In this document: in pieces, positions 48,551-58,027 of the stretch
How positions within the stretch are numbered: position 1 is the first letter of the stretch
Layout of the letters: every line of letters starts with the position of its first letter
Assembly: GCF_900624995.1 (NCBI RefSeq)
Contig: NZ_UYXQ01000003.1
Location: 62,001 to 126,000 of the forward strand
Source: Pseudomonas antarctica
GTDB lineage: Bacteria; Pseudomonadota; Gammaproteobacteria; Pseudomonadales; Pseudomonadaceae
Length of the DNA: 64,000 bases
Direction of reading: 5' to 3'
Notes under the pieces: model-generated
Databases searched by the model: none
What the model saw: only the letters and a program-made list of their open reading frames with translations
Told to the model about the DNA's origin: nothing
Translations under genes and position numbers: made by a program

Positions 48551-49498
48551 TCATAATTGCCCCTCTCCCAACGGGTGCAATCCGCGAAAAACCCCCGCTT
48601 CCTCCACCAGCCAGTCATGCACCGCGCGTACGCCCGGATGGTTCAGCGCGCCCGGCGCGTACAGCAACACATAGCGTTTATGGTTCGGCACGGCCAGGCC
48701 GAACGGCACGATCAAGGTGCCACGCTCCAGCTCATCGTTGAGCAACGTGCGCCGCGCGATGGCCACGCCCATGCCGGCGATGGCGGCTTCGATAGTCAGG
48801 TGGTTGCGGTTGAAGGTGTGGCCACGCCGTACGTCGGCGTGGTGGTAGCCGATGGCGTTCAGATAAAACTCCCACTCGGCATATTCATAACTCCCACGCC
48901 AGGCGGTGATGTCGTGCAGCAGCGGAAAATGCACCAGGTCGGCCGGGCCATGCAGCGGCGGGCGACCGCGCAATAGGCTGGGGGCGCACACCGGAAAAAT
49001 CTGCTCATCGAGCAGGGCGGTGGATAACAGGCCGGGGTAGCTGCCGTCATTGAGGTCGATAGCCAAGTCGAAGTCACCTTCGTGCAGCGCGATGCTGCTG
49101 TCTTCAGCGACCATGCGCAGCTGGATATCCGGAAAGCGTTGCTGCAAACGCGGCAAACGCGGGGTCAGCCATTTGCCGAGAAACGACGGGATTGAGCGCA
49201 GGCGCAACGTGCCGCTGATCATCCCCGCGTCCAGCCGCTGCAACTCCGCATCGATGCTGCCATAGGCCTCCCCCACCGTCGCCGCCAGCCGTTGCCCCTC
49301 GGCACTCAACTCCACACCGCGCGCGCGCCGATGGAACAGCCGAAAACCCAGACGCTCCTCCAGCTGGCGGATTTGCTGGCTCACCGCCCCCGGCGTGATG
49401 TGCAGTTCTTCGGCGCAGCGGGTGAACGACAAATGCCGCGCAGCGCAGGAAAAAACGTGCAGCCAGACGTACGTCTGGCCATGAAGGGGCCGGGTCAT
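48551..49498 (-). CDS. LysR regulator of the serine locus (GcvA/DsdC type)
   Basis: The 315-residue protein has the LysR helix-turn-helix (FSCAARHLSFTRCAEELHITPGAVSQQIRQLEERLGFRLF) of the GcvA/DsdC branch and an effector domain. The ATG at 49498 is chosen; the longer frame runs into the control region. It is divergent from the serine ammonia-lyase gene, 137 bp apart, and most likely activates it in response to an amino acid, possibly serine. This is inferred from context. Confidence 0.87.
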   Translation of the reverse strand: MTRPLHGQTYVWLHVFSCAARHLSFTRCAEELHITPGAVSQQIRQLEERLGFRLFHRRARGVELSAEGQRLAATVGEAYGSIDAELQRLDAGMISGTLRLRSIPSFLGKWLTPRLPRLQQRFPDIQLRMVAEDSSIALHEGDFDLAIDLNDGSYPGLLSTALLDEQIFPVCAPSLLRGRPPLHGPADLVHFPLLHDITAWRGSYEYAEWEFYLNAIGYHHADVRRGHTFNRNHLTIEAAIAGMGVAIARRTLLNDELERGTLIVPFGLAVPNHKRYVLLYAPGALNHPGVRAVHDWLVEEAGVFRGLHPLGEGQL

Positions 49499-49635
49499 AG
49501 CGTTTAGTCCTGCTAAAGGGTGTCTTAGGATAATTCGTTGGTCAGTACCAACCCAGAGGCTCAGTATCGCGCCAATTCCGCCTGCTCTACAAAACATGGC
49601 AGCGATTTCTACTCCATTGCTTGTAAGGCTTTAGC

Positions 49636-51012
49636 ATGGCTATCAGTGTTTTCGATCTATTCAAGGTGGGCATCGGCCCTTCCAGCTCCCATACCGTTGG
49701 CCCAATGCGGGCGGCGGCGACCTTTGCCCAAGCACTCACCGACCAAGATTTACTGAGTGGCACGCGCCGTGTCGAGGTGCGCCTGTACGGCTCGCTGTCT
49801 GCCACCGGCGTCGGCCATGCCACCGACCGCGCCTGCGTGATGGGCTTGATGGGTGAATGGCCGGACAAGGTCGACCCCACCTTGATCAATGCACGCATCC
49901 AGCAACTGCGCGAAACCGGCCAATTGCTGCTGGCAGGCACACAGGAAATTGCCTTCAACTGGCACAAAGACCTCCTGTTGCTGGACGAAAGCCTGCCCTA
50001 CCACCCTAACGCCATGTCCCTGCACGCCTATGGCGACAATGGGCTGCTGAGTGAACAAACCTATTACTCGGTAGGCGGCGGTTTCATCATCGAGTCGGCC
50101 GAAGCCGCTTCCGGTATCGCGCCGACCAGCGATGTTGAATTGCCCTACGACTTTTCCAGCGCCGTCGAACTGCTGGCCTTGTGCAACAAGCACGGCTTGC
50201 GGGTTTCCGAGCTGATGATGGCCAACGAACGCGCGTGGCGCAGCGACGAAGACATCCGCAGCGGTTTGCTGCATATCTGGTCGGTGATGCGCGAATGCGT
50301 GGAGCAAGGCTTGCGCGATGAAGGCATCTTGCCCGGTGGCCTGGATGTGCCACGCCGTGCGGCGAAACTGCACCGCAGCCTGTTGGAAATCGGCAAGCCC
50401 AACGTGATCACCTCGACCTTGTCGGCGATGGAATGGGTCAACCTGTTCGCCCTCGCCGTCAACGAAGAAAACGCCGCTGGCGGGCGCATGGTCACCGCAC
50501 CCACCAATGGCGCGGCAGGCATCATCCCGGCGGTGCTGCATTACTACATGAAGTTCAACCCGAACGCGTCTGACGACGACGTGGTCAATTTTTTCCTGGC
50601 AGCCGCCGCCGTCGGCATCCTCTGCAAGAAAAACGCCTCGATCTCCGGCGCCGAAGTCGGTTGCCAGGGCGAAGTGGGGTCGGCCTGCGCGATGGCCGCT
50701 GCTGGCCTGGCCGATATCCTCGGCGCTACGCCAGAACAACTGGAAAACGCCGCCGAAATCGGCCTGGAACACAACCTCGGCCTGACCTGCGACCCCGTCG
50801 GCGGCCTGGTGCAAGTGCCGTGCATCGAGCGCAACGCCATTGCCGCGGTCAAGGCGATCAACGCCACGCAAATGGCCCTGCGCGGTGATGGCAAACACTT
50901 CATTTCCCTCGACCGGGTGATCCGCACCATGCGCGATACCGGCGCCGACATGCATGACAAATACAAAGAAACTTCACGGGGCGGCCTGGCAGTCAACTGG
51001 GTGGAGTGCTGA
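49636..51012 (+). CDS. sdaA: L-serine ammonia-lyase
   Basis: The 458-residue iron-sulfur enzyme deaminates L-serine to pyruvate. It is a one-chain type: N-terminal beta domain ([24 protein letters not shown]) and alpha domain with [14 protein letters not shown] and the cluster cysteines in [16 protein letters not shown] and [14 protein letters not shown] precedes the ATG. It is followed by a serine-type transporter gene in the same direction, so the pair handles serine uptake and use. Confidence 0.94.
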   Translation: MAISVFDLFKVGIGPSSSHTVGPMRAAATFAQALTDQDLLSGTRRVEVRLYGSLSATGVGHATDRACVMGLMGEWPDKVDPTLINARIQQLRETGQLLLAGTQEIAFNWHKDLLLLDESLPYHPNAMSLHAYGDNGLLSEQTYYSVGGGFIIESAEAASGIAPTSDVELPYDFSSAVELLALCNKHGLRVSELMMANERAWRSDEDIRSGLLHIWSVMRECVEQGLRDEGILPGGLDVPRRAAKLHRSLLEIGKPNVITSTLSAMEWVNLFALAVNEENAAGGRMVTAPTNGAAGIIPAVLHYYMKFNPNASDDDVVNFFLAAAAVGILCKKNASISGAEVGCQGEVGSACAMAAAGLADILGATPEQLENAAEIGLEHNLGLTCDPVGGLVQVPCIERNAIAAVKAINATQMALRGDGKHFISLDRVIRTMRDTGADMHDKYKETSRGGLAVNWVEC

Positions 51013-51028
51013 TCAGAGCACCTTCGAA

Positions 51029-51164
51029 GGCCGTGTGAAAGCGTAGCGAGCGAAGGCAAGACAAGGCAAAAACAGGCGAGGAAGCGGAGTTTACTGGTTG
51101 TAAATGAGCATTCCGAGCCTGTTTTTAACGCAGGATTGCCGAGCGTAGTAGCTTTCACATGGCC
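51029..51164. repeat. imperfect inverted repeat between sdaA and transporter
   Basis: GGCCGTGTGAAAGC at the left pairs with GCTTTCACATGGCC at the right (13 of 14 bases), and CGTAGCGAGCGAAGGCAA / TTGCCGAGCGTAGTA continue the similarity. The middle has AAAAACAGGC-GCCTGTTTTT. It is unlike the REP and GCTCTGCG families here. It could form a long transcript hairpin between the two genes. Confidence 0.7.
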
Positions 51165-51213
51165 TGAGCGCCCCAACGTGAGCCCGCGCAAAAACAATAA
51201 CGAGGCAATATCG

Positions 51214-52500
51214 ATGACCGATGTACGTACACCTGCTGCTGAACATCCTGCTATAGCAACAACCGTGACCAAAGGCTGGACCAAACACGACACCACCTGG
51301 ATGCTCGGCCTTTACGGCACCGCCATCGGCGCCGGCACCTTGTTCCTGCCGATCAATGCCGGCGTCGGCGGCTTCTGGCCACTGATTGTGCTGGCGCTGC
51401 TGGCCTTCCCGATGACCTTCTTCGCGCACCGTGGGCTGACGCGCTTTGTGCTGTCAGGCAAATCCGGCGACATCACAGAAGTGGTCGAAGAACACTTCGG
51501 CGTCGGCGCCGGCAAACTGATCACCCTGCTGTACTTCTTCGCCATCTTCCCGATTCTGCTGGTGTACAGCGTGGCGCTGACCAACACCTTGAGCAGCTTC
51601 ATGGAACACCAACTGCAGATGGCTCCGCCGCCACGGGCGATTCTCTCGCTGGTGCTGATCCTCGGCCTGATGGCCATTGTGCGCTGCGGCCAGGGCGTGA
51701 TCGTCAAAGCCATGAGCGTGCTGGTATACCCGTTCGTCGCCGCCCTGCTGTTGCTGGCCGTGAGCCTGATCCCCAATTGGAACGGCGCGTTCTTCGCCTC
51801 CGCCAGCGAGGGCATGCCGCTGCCGGCTTTCTTCAAGACCTTGTGGCTGGCGATCCCGGTGATGGTGTTCTCGTTCAACCACTCGCCGATCATCTCCGCC
51901 TTCGCCGTCGACCAGAAGCGCGTATACGGCGCCCAGGCCGAGCGCAAAAGCAGCGGCATCCTCGCCACGGCCCACGGCATGATGGTGCTGACGGTGATGT
52001 TTTTCTGCTTCAGCTGCGTGCTGGCGCTGTCGCCGGCAGATCTGGCGGCTGCCAAGGCGCAGAACATTTCGATCCTGTCGTACCTGGCTAACCACTTCCA
52101 GACGCCGGTAATCGCCCACGCCGCACCGCTGATCGCGCTGGTGGCAATTACCAAATCCTTCCTCGGCCACTACATCGGCGCCAGCGAAGGCTTTCAGGGG
52201 TTGATCGTCAAATCCTTGCGCGGGCGTAACCGCTCTATGTCGGCCAAAGCGCTGGAACGCTGCACCGCACTGTTCATGGTGCTGACCTGCTGGGCCGTGG
52301 CCACCTTCAACCCGAGCATCCTGGGCATGATCGAAACCCTGGGCGGGCCGATCATTGCCTGCCTGCTGTTCCTGATGCCGATGTACGCGATTCGCCGCGT
52401 GCCCTCTTTACGCCAGTATTCGGGGCAGGTGTCGAATGTGTTTGTGGTGGTGATCGGGCTGATTGCGCTGTCTGCGATCGTTTTCTCTGTGTTGCCCTGA
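51214..52500 (+). CDS. serine/threonine transporter, HAAAP family (SdaC-like)
   Basis: The 428-residue inner-membrane protein has 11-12 helices and the HAAAP family start KHDTTWMLGLYGTAIGAGTLFLPINAG. It would import serine, probably with protons or sodium, for the upstream ammonia-lyase. The ATG at 51214 has GAGG 8 bases upstream. A 200 bp gap with an inverted repeat separates it from sdaA; it may be read through or have its own promoter. Confidence 0.88.
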   Translation: MTDVRTPAAEHPAIATTVTKGWTKHDTTWMLGLYGTAIGAGTLFLPINAGVGGFWPLIVLALLAFPMTFFAHRGLTRFVLSGKSGDITEVVEEHFGVGAGKLITLLYFFAIFPILLVYSVALTNTLSSFMEHQLQMAPPPRAILSLVLILGLMAIVRCGQGVIVKAMSVLVYPFVAALLLLAVSLIPNWNGAFFASASEGMPLPAFFKTLWLAIPVMVFSFNHSPIISAFAVDQKRVYGAQAERKSSGILATAHGMMVLTVMFFCFSCVLALSPADLAAAKAQNISILSYLANHFQTPVIAHAAPLIALVAITKSFLGHYIGASEGFQGLIVKSLRGRNRSMSAKALERCTALFMVLTCWAVATFNPSILGMIETLGGPIIACLLFLMPMYAIRRVPSLRQYSGQVSNVFVVVIGLIALSAIVFSVLP

Positions 52501-52522
52501 AATAGCCCACAACACAAATCCA

Positions 52523-52612
52523 ATGTGGGAGCGGGCTTGCCCGCGACAGTGGTCTGTCAGCCAGAAATTATTAAGCTGATCCACCGCAATCGCGGGCAAG
52601 CCCGCTCCCACA
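52523..52612. repeat. REPIN
   Basis: ATGTGGGAGCGGGCTTGCCC and GGGCAAGCCCGCTCCCACA form the outer pair about 50 bp apart. It lies directly after the transporter stop. Confidence 0.88.
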
Positions 52613-52786
52613 GGGGTTAGAAACAGTCAGATAGGTCGTCATACGGCACGCCCTTTGCTGTACAGCCTACGAGGCAAACGGACTTTGTGACCCCTCAGCG
52701 ACGGAGTGGCCGGTGGTCAGGCAACGCGAACTAAACCCGACACCGGTCGTCAATGACTGCATGTTCTTATCAGGCGGTAACGCACC

Positions 52787-53101
52787 ATGGACAATCCTTT
52801 TCAGATCATCACCGACACCTTCACCCCACAATACCGCGTCAACCTAAGCATCCAGCGGCTGGATGGCAGCATCATGCTCACCCTCTCCAATGAGGAGCGC
52901 GTGGTCGCCAAACGCATGATCAGCGCCGAACAACGCAACGACCCGCAGCGGCTCAAACGGCTGGTGCAAAGCATTCAGTTCGGCATCGCCATCGAGCAAG
53001 GCCACAGCGCCATGGAAATCCTGGCGGTGATGACGGACGGCGACCATAAACTCCTGCAGCGACCGCCCGCCCGCACCCTGCCCTTCAGCGTCGGGCTTTA
53101 A
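52787..53101 (+). CDS. DUF3509 family protein
   Basis: The 104-residue soluble protein has an N-terminal beta-rich part (NPFQIITDTFTPQYRVNLSIQRLDGSIMLTL) and helices (NDPQRLKRLVQSIQFGIAIEQG). DUF3509 is confined mostly to Pseudomonas and has no known role. Its TAA and the TAA of the convergent psiE-like gene overlap within TTTAAA. Confidence 0.78.
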   Translation: MDNPFQIITDTFTPQYRVNLSIQRLDGSIMLTLSNEERVVAKRMISAEQRNDPQRLKRLVQSIQFGIAIEQGHSAMEILAVMTDGDHKLLQRPPARTLPFSVGL

Positions 53102-53586
53102 AGCTCGCCCTTCTCGGTTTCCAGGCTCGCCTCGCCTTTGCGACGCGGGCCTTCGACTTTCACCGAGGGGAACGCCGACGAGGCATAGCGCACCACCAGA
53201 ATCGAGAATGCCAACAGCAAAATGCCGCCGCACAGGTAGATGATGCCGATGTCAGGCGGGTTGTGGTGGGAGACGTTGGAGATCAATAGGCGCGTCAGCG
53301 CGGTGATCGCCACGTAGATCAGGAAGCGCACCGGCATGTGGTTGGTCTTGAAATAAATCCCGACCATTGCGCCCAGTTCCAAGTAGATGAACAGCAGCAA
53401 GATGTCATCGATCTTGATGTGCCCGGTTTCCAGCATTCCCAAAAACTCCATCACCGCCGCCCAGGCGGTCACCGCACCAATGGCGAACAACGCCAGGTAG
53501 TGGAACGTCTCGACAAACAGATTGCCCAGCGACTCAGCCAGCCCATGGACATTTTGACGCAGCTTTTCGGCCCAGTTGAATTTCAC
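53098..53586 (-). CDS. PsiE family (phosphate-starvation-inducible) membrane protein
   Basis: The 162-residue protein has four membrane helices with FLGMLETGHIKIDDILLLFIYLELGAMVGIYF between helices 1 and 3 and VRFLIYVAITALTRLLI, as in PsiE. The C-terminal tail is charged (KVEGPRRKGEASLETEKGEL). PsiE is induced by phosphate starvation in E. coli; its function is unknown, and no Pho box is evident here. Confidence 0.82.
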   Translation of the reverse strand: MKFNWAEKLRQNVHGLAESLGNLFVETFHYLALFAIGAVTAWAAVMEFLGMLETGHIKIDDILLLFIYLELGAMVGIYFKTNHMPVRFLIYVAITALTRLLISNVSHHNPPDIGIIYLCGGILLLAFSILVVRYASSAFPSVKVEGPRRKGEASLETEKGEL

Positions 53587-53899
53587 GATGATGCTTCCTT
53601 AGGTCGGCTCGACCGGATAATGCGGGTGGGACGTGACGGTTGTTCTGCATGCAGAAAAAAGGCCAGAGGCAGGTATAAGATGATGGCGGCGTGATATGAG
53701 GCACAAGGCAGGCGCATAACCTGTGGCGAGGGAGCTTGCTCGCGCTGGGGTGCGAAACGCCCTTGATCGTTCCCACGCTCTGCGTGGGAATGCATTCCGC
53801 GACGCTCCGCGTCCCCTTGAGCCTTGCGTGGGCAGCGGGGCGCAGAGCGCCCCTGACGGCATTACCACGCGCAGCGCGGGAACGATCGGTAGTGAGGCC
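53587..53899. other. 313 bp gap, repeat and psiE leader
   Basis: The right half is a GCTCTGCG-type palindrome (listed separately). The left half is the likely psiE promoter region and contains no credible gene; the overlapping short frames are repeat-derived. Confidence 0.6.
53766..53887. repeat. GC-rich palindrome, second member of GCTCTGCG family
   Basis: GATCGTTCCCACGCTCTGCG pairs with CGCAGCGCGGGAACGATC. Inner blocks GACGCTCCGCGTCC and GGGGCGCAGAGCGCCCC also form hairpins. It is related to the element after the Lon gene. Confidence 0.75.
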
Positions 53900-54160
53900 T
53901 CAGGCGGGTGCGACTTGCTCCAGGGCTCGGTCGACCAACAAGCCGCCCATTTCCACTAGTTGGTGAATCGCCAAGACCAGGCTTCGCTGCGGGCCTTCAA
54001 GGTCGAATGCCAGCCTATTGGCCATTTCACGGGCGCTGCTTAGGGTTTCGCTGGCGTTTGCCAGAAGGGTTTCTGTGTCCACTGTAGGTGTGACGCTGAA
54101 TAGCGTAACGGGCGGCTCGCAATTCAAAGCATCGACGCTACGGTGAGTATCGTTTTCCAT
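53900..54160 (-). CDS. DUF6124 family protein
   Basis: The 86-residue protein contains LFSVTPTVDTETLLANASETLSSAREMANRLAFDLEGPQRSLVLAIHQLVEMGGLLVDRAL, the pattern of a Pseudomonas-specific small helical family (formerly DUF3077). Several paralogues usually occur per genome. Function unknown. No neighbour shares its direction closely. Confidence 0.75.
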   Translation of the reverse strand: MENDTHRSVDALNCEPPVTLFSVTPTVDTETLLANASETLSSAREMANRLAFDLEGPQRSLVLAIHQLVEMGGLLVDRALEQVAPA

Positions 54161-54374
54161 GGTGCGGCTCCGGTATTAATCAAGAAAGTTCTCCTTTTCG
54201 TGTTCGAGCCGCCAAGCTCGGCCCCGCGTTGCAAGGCCCGGAGAAGGTAAGCCACCGTAGGATTACTCGGCAACCTCAGCGTGTCGTCAGAAATTCCCGT
54301 TCTAGCAAACCCCTATTTCCCAGCTACATTAAAAAACTGCTACCCAAACCCCATCGTTTGGCTTACTCTTTTAG

Positions 54375-54390
54375 CTGTATATAAATACAG
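54375..54390 (+). promoter_or_regulatory. LexA (SOS) box
   Basis: CTGTATATAAATACAG agrees with the CTG-N10-CAG LexA consensus, with the AT-rich centre intact. It lies 44 bp before the yebG start, where repressor would block the promoter. Confidence 0.93.
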
Positions 54391-54433
54391 TAGTCGCAAA
54401 AGACAACTATCGTGAAGGCATGTGAGGTGGTGA

Positions 54434-54694
54434 ATGGCCGTCGAAGTGGTATACCGCAGCAGCCGAGATCTGGAGCGTTTGTTCATGGATAAAGCCGAAG
54501 CTGACCGTCATGACAAAATGCTAGAACTCGCTGAGTTGCTGGCAGAAGTGTTGCAAAAAGCCGTGCCGTCCCTGAACGAGCAGCAGGTGGAAGAAGCCGG
54601 GATCTACATGGCGAAGAACCGCGATGTATTTGCCAAGGCGTTCAAGAGCCAACCGGACGCACTGTCCGAGTTGCTGAACCCAGCGACAGAGTAA
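54434..54694 (+). CDS. yebG: YebG family SOS-inducible protein
   Basis: The 86-residue protein matches YebG: MAVEVVYRSSRDLERLFMDKAEADRHDKMLELAE, then LNEQQVEEAGIYMAKNRDVFAKAFK. YebG is damage-inducible with unclear function. GAGG precedes the ATG, the LexA box lies upstream, and a rho-independent terminator follows, so the gene is a single-gene SOS unit. Confidence 0.93.
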   Translation: MAVEVVYRSSRDLERLFMDKAEADRHDKMLELAELLAEVLQKAVPSLNEQQVEEAGIYMAKNRDVFAKAFKSQPDALSELLNPATE

Positions 54695-54709
54695 AGCCCG
54701 AATTGAACA

Positions 54710-54739
54710 GGCCCTGAATCATTGGTTCAGGGCCTTTTT
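54710..54739 (+). terminator. rho-independent terminator after yebG
   Basis: GGCCCTGAA-TCATTGG-TTCAGGGCC is followed by TTTTTAA. It lies between yebG and the convergent dehydrogenase. Confidence 0.93.
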
Positions 54740-54749
54740 AATGCCTGCG

Positions 54750-55769
54750 CTATGGGTAGAGCAGGCGTTCAGCCAGCTCATCCGCCACCCGTGCGGGCGA
54801 GCGTTTTTCGGCTTGGGCGTGGGCGAAGATTTCCGTCAGCCGCGTGCCGATGTTCGACAGGTGCGCAGTGATGCCTGGCAGTTCGGCGCCGCTGTGCTTG
54901 AGGGCGACGTAGATCAGGCCGCCGGAGTTGATCACATAGTCCGGCGCGTAGAGGATGCCGCGCCCTTCCAATTGGTCGGCGATGTCCAGGTTGGTCAGTT
55001 GCGCGCTGGCGGCACCGGCCACGGCGGCGCAGCGTAGCTGGCCGACGCTGAGCCGATTGAACACGGCGCCGACGCCGCACGGCGCGAGGATGTCGCACGG
55101 CGTGCTGAGCAAGGCGTCGTTGGCGATGGGGTGTGCGCCGAGTTGTTCCATGGCCAGTTGTACCTTGCCGTGGTCGATGTCGCTGACCAGCAGCTCGGCA
55201 CCAGCGGCGTGCAGCTGTTCGGCCAGGGCGTAACCGACATTGCCCAGGCCCTGGACGGCCACGCGCAAGCCTTCGAGGTTGTCACTGCCCAGGCGCGCCA
55301 TGGCGGCGGCGCGGATGCCGGTGAACACGCCCATGGCGGCATGGGGCGCGGGGTCGCCGGCGGCGGTGGTGCTGGTAACGAAGCGGGTGTGCTGGGCGAT
55401 GCAATCCATGTCGGCCACCGACGTGCCACTGTCGATGGCGGTGATGAAACGGCCGTCGAGTTTTTCGATACAGCGGCCAAACGCTTCAAACAGTGCCGCA
55501 CGGCTCTCCACATGCACGGGGCGGATGATCACTGCCGTGCCGCCGCCCACCGGCAAACCGGCCAGGGCGGCTTTGTAGCTCATGCCTTGGGCCAGGCGCG
55601 CGGCATCGGCCACGGCACTTTCATCGTCGGGGTAGGCGAGGTAACGGCAACCGCCCAAGGCAGGTCCCAGGCGGCTGTTGTGGATGGCGATGACCGCCTT
55701 CAGCCCGGTCGCCGGGTCGATGCTCAGGTGCAGCGATTCAAGGCGGGTGCTGTGCATGAGCGCAAACAT
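54750..55769 (-). CDS. Leu/Phe/Val dehydrogenase-family protein with altered active site
   Basis: The 339-residue protein has the ELFV dehydrogenase plan: substrate domain with GPALGGCR and GMSYKAALAGLPVGGG, then a Rossmann fold with VAVQGLGNVG. The catalytic lysine that normally follows the glycines (GGGK) is threonine here (codon ACG at 55556-55558, minus strand); the first lysine, in MSYK, is kept. Active enzymes deaminate branched-chain or aromatic amino acids with NAD. With this change the activity may be lost or changed. The gene stands alone; its 187 bp upstream gap is shared with the SirB1 gene. Confidence 0.82.
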   Translation of the reverse strand: MFALMHSTRLESLHLSIDPATGLKAVIAIHNSRLGPALGGCRYLAYPDDESAVADAARLAQGMSYKAALAGLPVGGGTAVIIRPVHVESRAALFEAFGRCIEKLDGRFITAIDSGTSVADMDCIAQHTRFVTSTTAAGDPAPHAAMGVFTGIRAAAMARLGSDNLEGLRVAVQGLGNVGYALAEQLHAAGAELLVSDIDHGKVQLAMEQLGAHPIANDALLSTPCDILAPCGVGAVFNRLSVGQLRCAAVAGAASAQLTNLDIADQLEGRGILYAPDYVINSGGLIYVALKHSGAELPGITAHLSNIGTRLTEIFAHAQAEKRSPARVADELAERLLYP

Positions 55770-55956
55770 CGTCGGGCTCCCGAATCACTTCTGGTAGAGG
55801 CCCAAGTATAGGCTTACGCCAGGAAACTGCCGAAGTGCGCTGGAATAAGCCGCCCGATTTCACAGCCCCAGCGACATAAGCAGGTCGGATATTGCTTAAG
55901 TCACTGGACGAAAATTCACCGCAAGGCTAAAACAGGGGCATCCGTCGGAGAATGCA

Positions 55957-56760
55957 ATGAATCCCCGCACAGCCTTTTTCGCCTGCCTGGACCGTTCACC
56001 CGCTGCGCTGTTTGAAGCGGCGCTGTGGATTGCTGCCGAGCATGACCCGGCCGTGCAGCCACTGCTGATCCTGCAAGATCTTGCGTTACTGCAACAACAG
56101 ATCAGCGTAGGTATGCCCCTGTTGCCTGCGGATGAACTCGGCCAGCCGCTGTTGCGGCGTATGAATGACCTGGGGTTCGCCCAGGATGACTTCACCCCCC
56201 TGCGCCCCGCCGCCGCCTTGCTGGACAAGGTGCTGCAGCGCAAGCGTGGGCAGCCGCTGGCGATGGGGCTGATCGCGCTGGAGATGGCGCGGCGCCTGGA
56301 TATCCCGATGGCGGGCGTGAACTTCCCGGGGCATTTCCTGCTGCGGGTGCCCGGTGCCGATCACCTGCTGGACCCGTGCGGTGGGCGGCGTTTGTACCCC
56401 AATGACTGCCGCGAGTTGCTGCACCGTCAGTACGGGCCGAATCTGAAGTTGCAGGCCGACCATCTGCTCAGCGCCGAACCACGCTCGATCCTGCAACGGT
56501 TGTCACGCAACCTGCGCCAGTTGCACCTCTCCAACGATAACCCATTGGCCGCTCTGGTCGATGCCGAGCGTGTGTTGGAGCTGGGCAATGCCAGCGCCGC
56601 CGACTACCTGGCGCGGGCCAGTCTGTACCAGCGCCTGGATTGCCCAAGCGCCGAGCGCTATGACCTGGAACACGCCTTGTTGCTCAGCGAAGACCCGATC
56701 CAGCGCCTGCGCCTGACCGAGCGGCTGGGGCACCTGCCGCCCAACTCAGTGGTGCATTAA
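55957..56760 (+). CDS. SirB1/transglutaminase-like TPR protein
   Basis: The 267-residue cytoplasmic protein has the SirB1 (transglut_core2) motif KVLQRKRGQPLAMGLIALEMARRLDIPMAGVNFPGHFLLRV followed by DPCGGRRLYPNDCRELL and a C-terminal helical repeat part (DAERVLELGNASAADYLARASLYQRL). Its biochemical role is unknown. GGAG precedes the ATG. The gene is divergent from the dehydrogenase gene. Confidence 0.83.
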   Translation: MNPRTAFFACLDRSPAALFEAALWIAAEHDPAVQPLLILQDLALLQQQISVGMPLLPADELGQPLLRRMNDLGFAQDDFTPLRPAAALLDKVLQRKRGQPLAMGLIALEMARRLDIPMAGVNFPGHFLLRVPGADHLLDPCGGRRLYPNDCRELLHRQYGPNLKLQADHLLSAEPRSILQRLSRNLRQLHLSNDNPLAALVDAERVLELGNASAADYLARASLYQRLDCPSAERYDLEHALLLSEDPIQRLRLTERLGHLPPNSVVH

Positions 56761-56763
56761 TGG

Positions 56764-56838
56764 GGTGGGAGCTGGCTTGCCTGCGATAGCGGTGAGTCAG
56801 CCATACATCTGTCACTGATACACCGCTATCGCAGCATA
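56764..56838. repeat. degenerate REPIN
   Basis: TGGGAGCTGGCTTGCCTGCGATAGCGGTG on the left is matched on the right only by CACCGCTATCGCAG; the right outer REP arm is lost. Confidence 0.7.
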
Positions 56839-56893
56839 GGTATCTACACATTTTTTTATGGGTTGAGTTCTTTGGTTGTCGCGGGGGCGCTGG

Positions 56894-57927
56894 GTACATA
56901 TCCGTTATTTGGGTCATGGCCTCTATTGGTTCCGCTCTTACAGCGGGTCACTTTTGAAAGAGCGCAAAAGTAACCAAAACGCTCTTGCCCCACCACTCGG
57001 CACCTCGCCTAGGCTCGGTGTGCCCTCACGCAGGCTTTGGACCGTGGGCCGCCGCCATGGGCCATCCTTGGCCCATCGCGGCTAAACCGGCGTCCTGCCG
57101 GTTTACCCACGCTCCAAAGCCTGCGTTCGGCCAGCGTGGTTTACGGGGCGCCTAAGATCAAGATCAAAAGCACGGCGGCCTAGTAGCCGACCTGAGTGGT
57201 TAGATCAAAAGCAAAGCAGAGGCGGCCTGACAGCCGACCTGATATTTGAAACTGAACTCAATCTAATGTGGAAGCTGGCTTGCCTGCGATGGCATCAACT
57301 CGGTGTACTTGATGGACCGAGGTGTCTGCATCGCAGCGGTGCGGCGATCCGAAAAACCAGCTCCCACAGAAAAGCAGAGCACTGCGGTGCTGGCAGTCGA
57401 ACTCGGTCAAAACTGTGGGAGCGGCGGTGCGACGACTCGACTTGCTCGCGAATGCGGTGGGTCAGTTACACATGAGCTGGCTGACCCACCGCATTCGCGA
57501 GCAAGCCCGCTCCCACATTGGGATCTCAGTACATCAGCTAGATAGGGTGGTGCTCTGCTTCTGCTCTGCTTCTGCTTCTGCTCTGCTTTTGCCTTGCTTT
57601 TGCTTCTACCACTCAGGTCGGCTACTAGGCCGCCGTGCTCTTGCTTTTGATCTTGATCTTGATCTGAGGCGCCCCGTAAAACCACGATGGCCGAACGCAG
57701 GCTTGAATCCGTGGGTAACCCGGCAGGACGCCGGGTTAGCCGCGATGGGCCAAGGATGGCCCATGGCGGCGGCCCACGGATTCAAGCCTGCGTGCGGGCA
57801 TGCCGAGCCTAGGCGAGGCACCGAGTGGTGGGGCAAAGACCTTTTGCTTACTTTTGGGTCTTTCCAAAAGTGAGCCGCTGTAAGAGCGGAACCCTACGAA
57901 GCCGTTACCGCAGCAACGGATATGTAC
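56894..57927. repeat. 1 kb inverted-arm repeat element, copy B
   Basis: It starts GTACATATCCGTT and ends AACGGATATGTAC like copy A. The left 230 bp, the centre (GATGGCATCAACTCGGTGTA ... GGGTCAG) and the right arm are near-identical to copy A, 48 kb away. Copy B has CTTCTGCTCTGC run expansion around 57550-57610 and a longer right-arm hairpin (GCGATGGGCC-AAGG-ATGGCCCATGGC). No gene is supported within it. Confidence 0.85.
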
Positions 57928-58027
57928 TCAATCTACCTAAACCATCCCAGGCTAAAAGCAACACAAAAAGTTGCGTAGACACGCATGGCAATCGCAGACA
58001 AGCCACACACATTTGACTTGCGTTGAA

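Noticed and set aside
57322..57873. 183-codon frame in the second repeat element
   Set aside because: It crosses REPIN and arm sequences; no start signal or protein motif.
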